Positions 9,501-16,994 of a stretch of DNA of 64,000 bases are shown here, piece by piece; position 1 is the stretch's first letter, and every line of letters starts with the position of its first letter. The stretch is from the NCBI GenBank assembly GCA_015068455.1, contig SVKO01000001.1, positions 179,825 through 243,824 of the forward strand, given 5' to 3'. Source of the DNA: Oscillospiraceae bacterium. GTDB lineage: Bacteria; Bacillota; Clostridia; Oscillospirales; Oscillospiraceae. The translations under genes and the position numbers were made by a program. The notes under the pieces are model-generated. The model worked only from the letters and a program-made list of their open reading frames with translations. It had not been told where the DNA came from and made no database searches.

Positions 9501-9976
9501 GTGCCGTTTTCAATGTCGTCGGTGCGGTAGAAATAGGTCTTGTTGGTGGTGTTGCAGGTGTGGGAGAGGTAGAATTTTTTGTCGTATTCGCGATAACGCA
9601 GGCTGGTGGCCCAGGAGCCCTTGCCGTAGTCGTAGCGGCCGCCGCGCATGGCCAGCTGGTCATAGTCGTCCAGGACGTTGTAGACGTAGCTGACCACCTT
9701 CCAGTTGACCAGGTCGTAGGACTTCATGATGGGCACGCCCGGGCAGAAGTGCATGGAGGTGCTGGTCATGTAGTAGGCGTCGCCCACGCGGATGATGTCG
9801 GGGTCGGGGGTGTCGGAATCGACGCAGGCGTCGTTGTCGAAGGTGCCGTCGCCGTTGTCGCTGGAGGAGCCCCAGTAGGGCCCTTCGTCGGCGGCAAAGC
9901 TCACCGGGCCAAGGCAGCTCAGGCAAAGCATCAGCGCCAGCAGTGCGGCGCACAGGCGGGTCAGGGTGTGTTTCAT
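6551..9976 (-). CDS. Secreted GH43 glycoside hydrolase with SLH anchors
   Basis: 1141 residues, start ATG 9976 with AGGAGA. A signal peptide (LCAALLALMLCLSCLGPVSFA, cut near residue 28) is followed by a five-bladed propeller of family GH43: DPDIIRVGDAYYMTS carries the catalytic base Asp, PGVPIMKSYDLVNWKVV is typical of beta-xylosidase/arabinofuranosidase members, and FLEATHAYKVGDTYYVF and GRSEGLAQGG supply the other acidic residues. Residues ~400-590 look like the beta-xylosidase C-terminal concanavalin-like domain. Then come a CxxC module, a second jelly-roll domain, one FIVAR-type helical repeat and three SLH domains (about the last 180 residues) that bind the cell-wall polymer. It probably trims plant xylan or arabinoxylan at the cell surface. 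Its C-terminal ~500 residues have a close relative in the SLH phosphatase at 24.5-29.4 kb. Confidence 0.88.
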   Translation of the reverse strand: MKHTLTRLCAALLALMLCLSCLGPVSFAADEGPYWGSSSDNGDGTFDNDACVDSDTPDPDIIRVGDAYYMTSTSMHFCPGVPIMKSYDLVNWKVVSYVYNVLDDYDQLAMRGGRYDYGKGSWATSLRYREYDKKFYLSHTCNTTNKTYFYRTDDIENGTWEQFSVCNTFYHDGSMLFEGEDVYMFSGSGTISVDKLKPDFSGSEWKKTIITGQMTSDVCGRNNTFLEATHAYKVGDTYYVFMCTWPSGAGKQQLVWKSRTVDGPYEGKVIIDDSYGRSEGLAQGGIVDMVDGSTQTEGKWMGFFMHLRGAAGRGLALTPCTFDVSGWPVVANASGKASRSDRVTVPVEGTFAKESIVESTEFDNGETRPAWTLQAPPKNAVEPERYAYNGSNLPLGFEWNHMPDNRYWSMTERAGYLRLTNGTTATSMTDCRNVLTARTFGPQCWGHVAMEIDGMRDGDIAGFGAFHRSYGYLAVRVDGDKKYIVYRQRNGNDQNADFSNNDPWIEDVLEELDPGTTRVYFKTWFDYRSYGNEFAHFYYSTDSVNWIDPGKSRKVEFGYPTHFDGCRFGIFNFATKQAGGYVDVDYFEIGDTQMKDAPSDHEHSYVDEVTAPGCLEGGYTTATCTVCGRSYKHDYTDALGHDFDEGTVTLAPTTGSPGVMTYTCTRCGATKTKRIPREGATVPDNIDFTDPACAEQFSILNNAGGNGIKEGAGLTLTCTRPAFEPCKGQNEGDQATVPEEVVMVPVEGDWAATLTFDFDPSGASNGYYQFFGFYAAQGDDFRNLCGIRGGDGALQNFERHDGAVTHEDEDGVNSTPGLDTAKTYYLRIEKVGDKYTCLRSNDGEEFTEMFSYADSGIDADYIVIDAYTGMTEGYKATLKSLTFEDLGAQMPVVKDTLAWVLEGLEGMPDVGYTEDSMAAFRQALAAAKAVYADEDATQEEVDAAVLALEAAFHGLVIAPADDFLFDDVRDEGKFYFDPVYWAYYAEPQITNGADATHFGPDNACTRGHVVTFLWRAAGEPAPKSTQTPFTDLKPGAFYEKAVAWAVEEGITKGLSDTAFGPDATCTRGQIVTFLWRFKGEPAPKSTQTPFMDVNPGGYYMKAVAWAVEEGVTKGLSDTAFGPDATCTRGQVVTFLYRATAE

Positions 9977-10189
9977 AATGCTCTCCTTTTCTCCTGTGGA
10001 TGATCTGTGTCCGCCGCGCCGCCTGCATTACACAGCGCGGCGCAGGGATTCTATAGTGTAATTATACTATAATATCCATGCGTTTCAACGAAAAATTTGT
10101 TGAATAATTCCATAATCTTCCGGGAGCATCGAAGAAAAACACAAAAATCGCCGGCGGGGAAATTGGGCGCTTTGCAAAATGCGCGGGCC

Positions 10190-10284
10190 CGTCATTCCGA
10201 GCCGGGGCGCACAAGCGTGGGGATCCGTATCTCTACGTGCCGGGGCGCGGATTGCCACGACCCCGTTGGAGCCTCGCAATGACG
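10190..10284. repeat. MITE-like inverted repeat element
   Basis: A ~95-bp unit whose ends CGTCATTCCGAG and CTCGCAATGACG are inverted copies with one mismatch, with GATCCGT / GGATTGCC-type imperfect arms inside. Such small non-coding palindromic elements are common between genes in clostridia; whether it is mobile is inferred. Confidence 0.6.
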
Positions 10285-10335
10285 CTAAGATGGCGAAATT
10301 ACCTCGGGGAGGGAGCTGTTTGCGGGGCAATGCCG

Positions 10336-10438
10336 CGTAGGGGCCGAACTCGGAGAGTCACGAATGTATGCCCACATCGGCCCGCTGCAATCCAACAGGA
10401 CAGACGCAGTCGGGCGCATGTGGGCATGCGCCCCTACG
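10336..10438. repeat. Inverted repeat element with CGTAGGGGC ends
   Basis: Ends CGTAGGGGC and GCCCCTACG are exact inverted copies; inside are GCCCACATCGGCCCG and CATGTGGGCATGCG. A related sequence (GGGCCGATGTGGGCATCGG followed by CCCCTACGG) occurs at 14365-14391, so it is a dispersed family. Confidence 0.6.
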
Positions 10439-10533
10439 GCGGTGAATCGATGGTTTGTACGCATGCGGATCGGGGCGCACGGTCCGGCAGCGACACGAAG
10501 CTGCTGACAGCCCCTCACAGGGGAGAGGGACTG

Positions 10534-10567
10534 TAAAAACACCCCGATGCGCGAGCGCATCGGGGTG
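10534..10567 (-). terminator. Terminator of the SLH/EF-Tu-domain gene
   Basis: Stem CACCCCGATGCG / CGCATCGGGGTG (10540-10567), followed on the minus strand by TTTTTA. It lies about 35 bases past the stop at 10603. Confidence 0.88.
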
Positions 10568-10602
10568 CGTGATTCCGTTGACCCGCAAAGCGGGCGGTTT
10601 GC

Positions 10603-12996
10603 TTACTTCTGGATCTCTGTGACGGTGAAGGTGCCGGCGGTGCGGCCGCCCTCACGGATCGCGACCTCCTGGCCGATATGGACGAAGGTGGGCTCGGCCA
10701 GCTCGATGCTGACGTTGTAGGCTTTGCCGCCGGGATCCAGCGTGCCGTTGGGCAGACCGGTAACGGTGCCGGTGACGTCGTTCGTAGCGACGTAGACCTG
10801 GGGCTTGTAGCCGTCGGAGATGGGATTGTGACGGCCGCCGTCGTATCTCGTCAGGAGCTCGAGGGTGCCATTGAGCTTGGTCACGGGCACCAGATCGGAC
10901 TTGCCGCCGACCATGGCGTCGCCGCGGGCGACCAGGGACTTGTCGACGTCGCCCAGCAGGATGCCCACGTTGTCGCCGGCCTCTGCCGAATCCATGATCT
11001 TATGGAACATCTCGATGCCCTCGACGGTGAAGGTCTCGTCCTTGACATCGCCGTCGGCGCTGCCGATGATGCGGATCTTGTCGCCGGTCTTCACCTTGCC
11101 GTTGTCGATCCGGCCGGTGATGACTACGCCGCGGCCTGTGACGGTCATGACGTCCTCGACGTACATGAGCAGATCGGTCTTGGCCAGGATGTTGGCGGGC
11201 GCCAGATCGCGGTAGAGGAAGGTAACGATCTGGCCTCTCGTGCAGGTGGCATTGGGGGCGAAGGTGTTGGGGCTGGTGCCGTTGGTGATGCCCTGCTCCA
11301 CGGCCCACAGCACGGGCTTGTAGAAGTAGTCCTCAGCGGTCACATCCTTGAAGGGGTTCTTGCCGCTGGGGGCAGGCTCGCCCTCGGTGCGCCACAGGAA
11401 GGTGACGACCTGGCCGCGGGTGCAGCCCCGGCCGGGGCCGAAATGGGTGGCGTCAATGCCTTTGGTGATGCCCTCACCCAAGGCCCACAGCACGGGCTCA
11501 TAGAAGTAGTCGGTCTGCTTCACGTCCACGAAGGGGTTGGAGCTGACCTTGGGCTCGGGGCAGCCCACGGCGCGCCACAGGAAGGTGACCACCTGGCCTC
11601 TCGTGCAGGTCTGATTGGGGCCGAAGTTGGTCAGGCTCACGCCGTTGGTGACCTGGGGATCGTGGGTCACGGCCCAGAGCACGGGCTTGAAGAAGTAGTC
11701 GCTGTCCTTGACGTCCGAGAAGGGGTTGCCGTCCTTGGTGACGACGCAGGTGAGGGTGTGGTTGATCTGGATGCCGTCGCCCGTGGAGATCTTCCACTTG
11801 GAGACGTAGGTGCCGGAGGGATCATTCCGCTCGAACTGTTCCTTGCCGCGGGTGGGGATCTGTTCGCCGACCGTGCCGTAGATGCGCGGGGGATCGACCT
11901 CGCCGTATATCCAGTCCATGCCGGGAGGCAGCTCGCCATCGACGAGCTCGCAGTCCACGTAGCCGTACGTTTCCGTATACTTTTCCACGTCGAAATAGAC
12001 TGTTTCGTACTCGAAGGCGGTCAGACTGGCCATCTGGCTGGAGTTGTAGACCTTGGTGGGTATGACGTGGATATTGATGGTGTGGCGGATGAGGGTGCCG
12101 TTGCCCAGGGTGATCTCCCAGAGGGTGGGGAAATCGCCGGGCACGCGCGGGGTATCCAGCAGACGGGGTGCGTCCACCTCGCCCCAGGTCCAGTCCATGC
12201 CCCAGGGAAGCGCGCCTTCCACCAGGTGGCAGTATTCGATCCACATGCCCTCCTTGTCGATGGCGAAGGAGAGGGAGCCGATGTCCTCGTTGACGTTGAT
12301 GCTGACATTCTGGGCGGATTCGACGGTCTTTGCAGGCGTGACCTTGACGGTCAGGGTGTGGTTGATGAGGGTGCCGTCGCCCAGGAGGATTTTCCAGAAG
12401 GAGACGTAGGTGCCGGCGGCAGTGGGCTTCTTGGAGAGCAGCCGCGGCGCGTCCACCTCGCCGGAGATCCAGTCCATGCCGGGAGGCAGCTCGCCATCAT
12501 CGAAACGGCAGGCCTCGTACCATGTGCCGTCATTGTACTGGCTGACGGTAAACGACGTGCTCGGGAAGTCGTCGCCCAGCTTCGTCGTGACAGTCTGCTC
12601 GGAGTCGATGGTCTTCGTGGGATTGACCGTCAGGTAAAGGACGAAGTAGATGCGCTGGCCGTTTTCCAGGGTGACGTTCCAGCGGGCGTAGAAATCGCCG
12701 GTTTCCGTGGGCGTGCCTTTGATATAGAGCTCCCGGGCATCGTTGAAGCTCCAGCTCATGCCGAGGGGCAGCTCAAGGTACCAGCCCTCCTCGACGCTGT
12801 CGATCGGGGATACTCTGCTGTATTTTTCCAGATCGCTGAAGAAATCGACCCTTCCGCCCGGCAGCGCCTGGCAGGCGGTCAGGGTGAGGTCCTTCTCGAC
12901 AGTGATCGGGTCCGCCGCCGCGGCGGGCAGGGAAAGTCCGGTAAATAAGCTGGCCAGCATCACAATGACCAGCGCCAGGGTTACAATGCGTTTCAC
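10603..12996 (-). CDS. SLH surface protein with C-terminal EF-Tu domains II and III
   Basis: 797 residues. The start is the GTG at 12996, because AAAGGAGG lies just before it; the frame-upstream ATG at 13017 lies ahead of that site. An export signal (VKRIVTLALVIVMLASLFTG ... PAAAA) is followed by four ~90-residue beta repeats sharing motifs such as PPGMDWISGEVDAPRL and a LGDGTLINHTL-type strand, then three SLH domains (roughly residues 405-600) with CTRGQVVTFLWR motifs. The last ~195 residues match elongation factor Tu domains II and III: VEDVMTVTGRGVVITGRI, EGIEMFHKIMDSAEAGDN, DGGRHNPISDGYKPQ and VAIREGGRTAGTFTVTEI. No GTPase domain is present, so it cannot act as a translation factor; its role at the surface is unknown. 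Confidence 0.88.
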   Translation of the reverse strand: MKRIVTLALVIVMLASLFTGLSLPAAAADPITVEKDLTLTACQALPGGRVDFFSDLEKYSRVSPIDSVEEGWYLELPLGMSWSFNDARELYIKGTPTETGDFYARWNVTLENGQRIYFVLYLTVNPTKTIDSEQTVTTKLGDDFPSTSFTVSQYNDGTWYEACRFDDGELPPGMDWISGEVDAPRLLSKKPTAAGTYVSFWKILLGDGTLINHTLTVKVTPAKTVESAQNVSINVNEDIGSLSFAIDKEGMWIEYCHLVEGALPWGMDWTWGEVDAPRLLDTPRVPGDFPTLWEITLGNGTLIRHTINIHVIPTKVYNSSQMASLTAFEYETVYFDVEKYTETYGYVDCELVDGELPPGMDWIYGEVDPPRIYGTVGEQIPTRGKEQFERNDPSGTYVSKWKISTGDGIQINHTLTCVVTKDGNPFSDVKDSDYFFKPVLWAVTHDPQVTNGVSLTNFGPNQTCTRGQVVTFLWRAVGCPEPKVSSNPFVDVKQTDYFYEPVLWALGEGITKGIDATHFGPGRGCTRGQVVTFLWRTEGEPAPSGKNPFKDVTAEDYFYKPVLWAVEQGITNGTSPNTFAPNATCTRGQIVTFLYRDLAPANILAKTDLLMYVEDVMTVTGRGVVITGRIDNGKVKTGDKIRIIGSADGDVKDETFTVEGIEMFHKIMDSAEAGDNVGILLGDVDKSLVARGDAMVGGKSDLVPVTKLNGTLELLTRYDGGRHNPISDGYKPQVYVATNDVTGTVTGLPNGTLDPGGKAYNVSIELAEPTFVHIGQEVAIREGGRTAGTFTVTEIQK

Positions 12997-13281
12997 GGGG
13001 TTTCCTCCTTTTCTCATCGTGTCCTTTTCTTTCTGTTCTTTCCTCTTTGAATACGGAAGTCATCCGGCCGGGGCTTTTTCCGCTCCCGGGAGCCACGGCC
13101 GTTCCGGGCTGCTGTAAACAAATAACTCCCATAATATCAGTATACCTTATTTGGGATTTTTTTCAAGGCCCGGATTTGCGCTTCCGAATGATTTGCTTCG
13201 ATAAGCATTTGACCTGCGTACATGATGGGTGTACAATGGGAGCAGATCCTGAAAAAAACATCTCTTTTGGAGGGAAACAAA
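12997..13281. other. Divergent promoter region
   Basis: About 285 bases between the SLH/EF-Tu gene (minus) and the lipoprotein gene (plus). It contains the plus promoter given separately. For the minus gene I see the ribosome binding site but no clear -35/-10 pair. Confidence 0.5.
13209..13237 (+). promoter_or_regulatory. Sigma-A-type promoter of the lipoprotein gene
   Basis: TTGACC (13209-13214), 17-base spacer, TACAAT (13232-13237). The start codon of the lipoprotein gene is 45 bases downstream. Confidence 0.7.
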
Positions 13282-14166
13282 ATGAAAAAAAGGCTCCTCT
13301 TCGCAGCGCTGTGCCTTGTGCTTTTGCTGTCGTGTGTCGGCTGCAGCGCAAAGAAGCCGGGCGTGGATCTGCGCGTAAAGCTCGACGCCCTGACGGTCAG
13401 CGACGAAGATCTCGGCATCAAGGATCAATTCTCCGCCCTTTCCGACATCACAGGCGGCAGCATCGACGACGCCCTGGTGGGCCGTTGGGTCTCCGCCGAC
13501 GGCAGGACGTCCTACACCTATGCCGCGGACGGCACGCAGAAGATCGAATCCGAGGATTACGGCAATTTCGACGTGAAATACACCTGCATGACCTGCGGCG
13601 ATTACAAGATCCTCTGCGAAGAGGTGCCCATGACGAGCACCGACGCAGAGGGCAATGCCACGGAGTCCACCGCGCTGTCCTACACAGCCTACGAAATCGA
13701 AAACGACGTTCTGTATATGGCGATGGTGGAAGAACACGATCCGATGTACACCACCAACCAGACCGCTCTGGTCTCGATGTTCAAGGCCGACGGCAGCGGC
13801 AGCGCCGCCAGGTCCATGGCGAAAAACCCGATCGACCTTTCCTGCCTCAACGGGACCTGGGTCACGGAAAAGGGCAGCTTCACCATCGAAAACGGCGTTC
13901 TGACCTGCGACGGCGAGAGCGGCAAGCTCTCCTTCAACGACAAAAATCAGCTCGTGGTGGAAAAGGACGGCAGCGCCACCGTCTATTCCATGAACCTGTC
14001 CATCCTGAAGAACTATGACGACGGTTCTGAGAAAACCATGCTCGGGCTTTACTATACCGGCGCCGACGAGGACGACCTGCCGAATCTCCTGCACCTCATG
14101 GACGACTGGAAGACGGACTACGCATGGGACACCTGGTACTACACCGGCAGCTTTGAACTGCAGTAA
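13282..14166 (+). CDS. Lipoprotein with two beta-rich repeats, function unknown
   Basis: 294 residues from ATG 13282, which has GGAGGGA upstream. The N-terminus MKKRLLFAALCLVLLLSCVGC is a lipoprotein signal with the lipid-modified Cys at residue ~21, so the protein sits on the outer face of the membrane. Two similar units are visible: VGRWVSADGRTSYTYAADG (from about residue 65) and LNGTWVTEKGSFTIENGVL (from about residue 190). This G-x-W-x...-Y-x-F/I-x-x-D/N-G pattern is seen in many lipocalin-like or beta-barrel lipoproteins of clostridia. I cannot assign a function. It is transcribed alone from the promoter at 13209. Confidence 0.8.
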   Translation: MKKRLLFAALCLVLLLSCVGCSAKKPGVDLRVKLDALTVSDEDLGIKDQFSALSDITGGSIDDALVGRWVSADGRTSYTYAADGTQKIESEDYGNFDVKYTCMTCGDYKILCEEVPMTSTDAEGNATESTALSYTAYEIENDVLYMAMVEEHDPMYTTNQTALVSMFKADGSGSAARSMAKNPIDLSCLNGTWVTEKGSFTIENGVLTCDGESGKLSFNDKNQLVVEKDGSATVYSMNLSILKNYDDGSEKTMLGLYYTGADEDDLPNLLHLMDDWKTDYAWDTWYYTGSFELQ

Positions 14167-14186
14167 GCCCGAACTGCCGGGGAAAT

Positions 14187-14263
14187 GGCTCCCTCCGGGA
14201 GAGAGTTGTCGCCGAAGGCGACTGCGACGGCGGCTTGCCGCCTAGTCCCTTCTGGGGAGGGAG
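14187..14263. repeat. Intergenic palindromic repeat
   Basis: Ends CTCCCTCC and GGGAGGGAG are inverted; the middle has GTCGCCGAAGGCGAC and GGCGGCTTGCCGCC hairpins. This looks like a dispersed clostridial intergenic repeat. It lies downstream of the lipoprotein gene. Confidence 0.55.
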
Positions 14264-14310
14264 AATGCGGAACCTTCGATCATTGTGCGTTTCCGTTAAA
14301 ATGCAAAAGC

Positions 14311-14391
14311 GGCGGCCAGGGGTCTGGCCGCCCTACGCTATAGCATGTTCGCCCTTGCGTAAACGGGCCGATGTGGGCATCGGCCCCTACG
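14311..14391. repeat. Dispersed hairpin repeats
   Basis: Two hairpins: GGCGGCCAGGGGTCTGGCCGCC (14311-14332, split here as arms GGCGGCCAG and CTGGCCGCC) and GGGCCGAT / ATCGGCCC (14365-14386) followed by CCTACGG. The second is related to the element at 10336-10438. Confidence 0.55.
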
Positions 14392-14440
14392 GGTTGGCGG
14401 GGAGCGGAATAAAATCAGAAACAAACAGGCAGGATGCACC

Positions 14441-15193
14441 ATGGATATACAGTTTTCTTCAACGCCGCAGATGTTCGGCGTCTTTCATATCGCCGCCCTG
14501 GCCGTGATCGCCCTGGGCTGTATCGGCGCGTTCTTTTTACTGCGCCGCATGAACGAGGCCCGGCTTCTGCGGCTGATCTGGATCCTCGGCGCCGTCATGC
14601 TCCTTTTGGAGGTCTGGAAGCAGGTCTTTTCCTGGGTATATGTTTTTGACCGGCGGATCAACCTGTGGTTTTTTCCCTGGCAGCTTTGCTCCATGGCCAT
14701 GTACTGTGCCTTTGCCGTGCGGTTCGTCAAAGGGGAGCGGCAGAACGCGGCTCTGGTGTTCCTGAGCACCTTCTCCTTTTTCGCCGCGATCGTCGCCCTG
14801 GTGATCCCCAGCGACATGCTGCGGCCTTATATCCTCCTGACCGTCCACGGCTTTTTGTACCATGGGCTGATGATCGTTCTGGCCCTGGCGGCCATGCTGA
14901 CGGTCCACCGGCGGGAGGGCGTGCGGTTTGCCCCGGCGGCGCGGCTGTTTTTGGGGATGGCGGCGGTGGCGGAGCTCATCAACGTGGCCGCCCATTCCCT
15001 CCTGCACGACATCCACCGCGAGCCGAACATGTTCTACATCACGCCCTATTACGAATCCACCCAGCCGGTGCTCCACGAGATCGCGATGGCGGTGGGCATC
15101 CCGGCGGAGATCGTCATCTATCTGACTGCCATCGCCCTGATCAGCTTCGGCTTCTTCCTGGCGGAGAAGGCTCTGATGAAAAACCGGCGCTGA
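14441..15193 (+). CDS. YwaF/TMEM164-family integral membrane protein
   Basis: 250 residues with about seven hydrophobic segments spread along the chain, the first at residues ~10-28 (FHIAALAVIALGCIGAFFLL). The signature is NLWFFPWQLCSMAMYCAF in the middle, typical of the YwaF family and of eukaryotic TMEM164, and a conserved His in the segment VHGFLYHGLMIVLAL and NVAAHSLLHD. TMEM164 is reported as a lipid acyltransferase; the bacterial function is not established, so I do not assign one. The ATG at 14441 has a weak AGGA upstream. It converges with the TetR gene; the two coding ends overlap by about 50 bases. Confidence 0.85.
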   Translation: MDIQFSSTPQMFGVFHIAALAVIALGCIGAFFLLRRMNEARLLRLIWILGAVMLLLEVWKQVFSWVYVFDRRINLWFFPWQLCSMAMYCAFAVRFVKGERQNAALVFLSTFSFFAAIVALVIPSDMLRPYILLTVHGFLYHGLMIVLALAAMLTVHRREGVRFAPAARLFLGMAAVAELINVAAHSLLHDIHREPNMFYITPYYESTQPVLHEIAMAVGIPAEIVIYLTAIALISFGFFLAEKALMKNRR

Positions 15194-15851
15194 CGCTGCG
15201 CTGTTCCGTACCGAAAAGCCGGGGCGCTTTTGTCAGTTGGAAGAACTGCTCAACATGATTCCTGATCGCCGCCTCGCATTCTTCGGCTCTGTCGGGATCT
15301 CTGTCCCATATGCCCATGTAGAGGATCACGGGGGAATAAAACATCAGGGCCAGGGCCCCGGCGTCGCCCTTCCCGATGGCGCCGGCTTCCATCAGTTTTG
15401 CGAACAGTTTCTCATCATATTCCAGCATCGTTTCCACATATCGCTTCGTATACATTTCAGCCAGATCCCTGCTTTGAAACTGCGACAGGGTCAGCATGCG
15501 GCGCACCTGCCTGGAATAGGGGTCGCGCATGGAAAAGCGGACGAAGGTCAAAACGCGCTCACTCAGCCCTTCCGCGGAAATATTGCCGTAAACATCCACA
15601 TCCTCCGTGTTTACCGCTTCCTCTCCGGGCTTTGGAAAATGAACGGACAGTTTCTCGAAAAAGCCCTGGAATTTCTCTTCGGATTCTGCAACAATACGGT
15701 CAAAAATCTGCTGTTTGCTTTCAAAATGCTTATAAAGCGCCGCCTTGGTGATTCCCAGCGGCCTGGCTATATCGCGCATGGACGTGCCGGCGAAGCCCTT
15801 TTCCGAAAACTGTTTCAGGGCTTCCTCAAGAATCAATTCCTTCGTGCTCAT
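15141..15851 (-). CDS. TetR-family transcriptional regulator
   Basis: 236 residues from ATG 15851 (GGAGGG six bases upstream). Residues ~1-50 form the TetR DNA-binding domain: ILEEALKQFSEKGFAGTSMRDIARPLGITKAALYKHFESKQ. The rest is the variable helical ligand-binding domain. The gene overlaps the 3' end of the upstream hydrolase gene by about 26 bases, so both are one operon. The paired palindromes in that operon's promoter (16811-16853) make autorepression likely. The ligand is unknown; a substrate or product of the hydrolase is an inference. Confidence 0.9.
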   Translation of the reverse strand: MSTKELILEEALKQFSEKGFAGTSMRDIARPLGITKAALYKHFESKQQIFDRIVAESEEKFQGFFEKLSVHFPKPGEEAVNTEDVDVYGNISAEGLSERVLTFVRFSMRDPYSRQVRRMLTLSQFQSRDLAEMYTKRYVETMLEYDEKLFAKLMEAGAIGKGDAGALALMFYSPVILYMGIWDRDPDRAEECEAAIRNHVEQFFQLTKAPRLFGTEQRSVSAGFSSEPSPPGRSRS

Positions 15852-16764
15852 TTGCTCCCTCCGTAAATTCGTCAAGCGCATGATTGATCTTCTCACTGTT
15901 CCCCGTCATCAGATGGCCTCCCCCCGAGAAAAAAACGGAGGTGCAGCCGGGGATCTCTTTGCTCCAGTATTCGGCCTTCCCGGCGTCGGCCAGCTTATCA
16001 TCCATGGAATGGATGATAAGAACCGGAACCTGTATGCTTCTCAATTCGTAATTGTCGTAGTGATTGGTGTGATCCTTGTTCACCACGTCCCCGTCGAAAA
16101 CGACCCCCGCCTTTCTCTGCTTCATGGGCATGATCTGCCCGATCACCTCGCGCTCCATTCCCATGATCGGTTTGAACAGCGGACTGATCAGCCACATGGC
16201 AAAGTCGCTGCAAAGGAAGGCCGGGGGCCCCGTCATTCCGGAGGCAGGTTCCGCAGGCCGCTCCGCCGCGGGATAGCCCGAGCAATAAAGGATCAGGCCC
16301 CTGCATCTTTCGGGATGCATCAAGGCAAATCTCTGGGCAACGGTTCCTCCTGCGCTGGTGCCTGTGATAAACGCTTTGTCTATGTCCAGCGCATCCAGCA
16401 ATTCCACACAGGCTTCCACCTGCATATCCACAGTGGCGTCCTCCGGCATATCGGTTCCCGGGTATCCGAATCTGGAGGGCGCTATAATTCTGTATTTGTC
16501 CGTCTGACCGCTCATCACATCAAAGCCCTGGTCGAAGCCGCCCGTAATGCCGTGGCAGATCAGAAACGGCTCCCCCCTGCCTTCATCTATATAACTCATC
16601 TTGCCAAACGAGGTCGTTATGGACCTGGCCCTGGCCTCATAGGACGCAAATCTGTCCAGGGCGGTCTTCCTGACTTTATAATAATCCATCGCCAGCGCCA
16701 AAACGATGACGCCCAAGATACACAATGCCGTCATAAGAATCTTTTTCTTTCTGCTTTCTTTCAT
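15826..16764 (-). CDS. Membrane-anchored alpha/beta hydrolase
   Basis: 312 residues. An N-terminal hydrophobic segment (residues ~9-26, ILMTALCILGVIVLALAM) is a signal anchor, so the enzyme domain is probably outside the membrane. The alpha/beta hydrolase fold shows the oxyanion motif CHGITGG, the nucleophile in GTSAGG (Ser), an Asp in HSMDDKLAD and a His in FSGGGHLMTGN. The substrate is unknown; members of this group hydrolyse esters, lactones or epoxides. It is the first gene of an operon with the TetR regulator and is controlled by a promoter whose spacer is filled by an operator. Confidence 0.87.
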   Translation of the reverse strand: MKESRKKKILMTALCILGVIVLALAMDYYKVRKTALDRFASYEARARSITTSFGKMSYIDEGRGEPFLICHGITGGFDQGFDVMSGQTDKYRIIAPSRFGYPGTDMPEDATVDMQVEACVELLDALDIDKAFITGTSAGGTVAQRFALMHPERCRGLILYCSGYPAAERPAEPASGMTGPPAFLCSDFAMWLISPLFKPIMGMEREVIGQIMPMKQRKAGVVFDGDVVNKDHTNHYDNYELRSIQVPVLIIHSMDDKLADAGKAEYWSKEIPGCTSVFFSGGGHLMTGNSEKINHALDEFTEGANEHEGIDS

Positions 16765-16810
16765 CTCAGCGCCTCATTCCAATAGGTTCGCCGGTTCTTC
16801 GCAGCGCGCA

Positions 16811-16859
16811 GGTGACCGAACGGTAACCTTATTATAGTGACCGTTCGGTCACTTGTCAA
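16811..16859 (-). promoter_or_regulatory. Promoter with two TetR operators
   Basis: On the minus strand TTGACA (16854-16859), a 17-base spacer and TATAAT (16831-16836). The spacer is the palindrome AGTGACCGTTCGGTCACT (16836-16853, perfect). A second palindrome GGTGACCGAACGGTAACC (16811-16828, one mismatch) has its centre 25 bases downstream. Confidence 0.9.
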
Positions 16860-16920
16860 ATCATTTTTTGAATCATTCGATCGGTATTCTTTTGTCTGCC
16901 CGGGTCCGACCGCTGATACC

Positions 16921-16956
16921 AAGCAAAAAAACCGCCGTACGGCGGTTTTTTGCTTG
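16921..16956. terminator. Bidirectional terminator
   Basis: AAGCAAAAAACCGCC paired with GGCGGTTTTTTGCTT around GTAC. On the minus strand it ends the DtxR-like gene (stop at 16995) before the hydrolase promoter. Confidence 0.9.
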
Positions 16957-16994
16957 ACGGAAAGGCGGATCCCCACGGATCCGCCTTCTGTCCT

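Larger units (their letters stand above)
9977..10602. other. Gene-free stretch with dispersed repeats
   Basis: About 620 bases without a gene. From left to right it holds the promoter side of the GH43 gene (AT-rich 10040-10130), two imperfect inverted-repeat elements (10190-10284 and 10336-10438) and the terminator of the next gene. Short open frames here have no ribosome binding sites. Confidence 0.7.

Noticed and set aside
10097..10588. Several 60-100 codon frames in the intergenic region
   Set aside because: They lie within inverted-repeat elements on both strands, have no ribosome sites and no domains.
10603..11187. The EF-Tu-like part as a separate tuf gene
   Set aside because: It is in one unbroken frame with the SLH domains, without its own start site, and lacks the GTPase domain.
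10678..12948. A ~756-codon open frame on the plus strand
   Set aside because: It is antisense to the SLH/EF-Tu-domain gene; no ribosome site and no recognisable domain.
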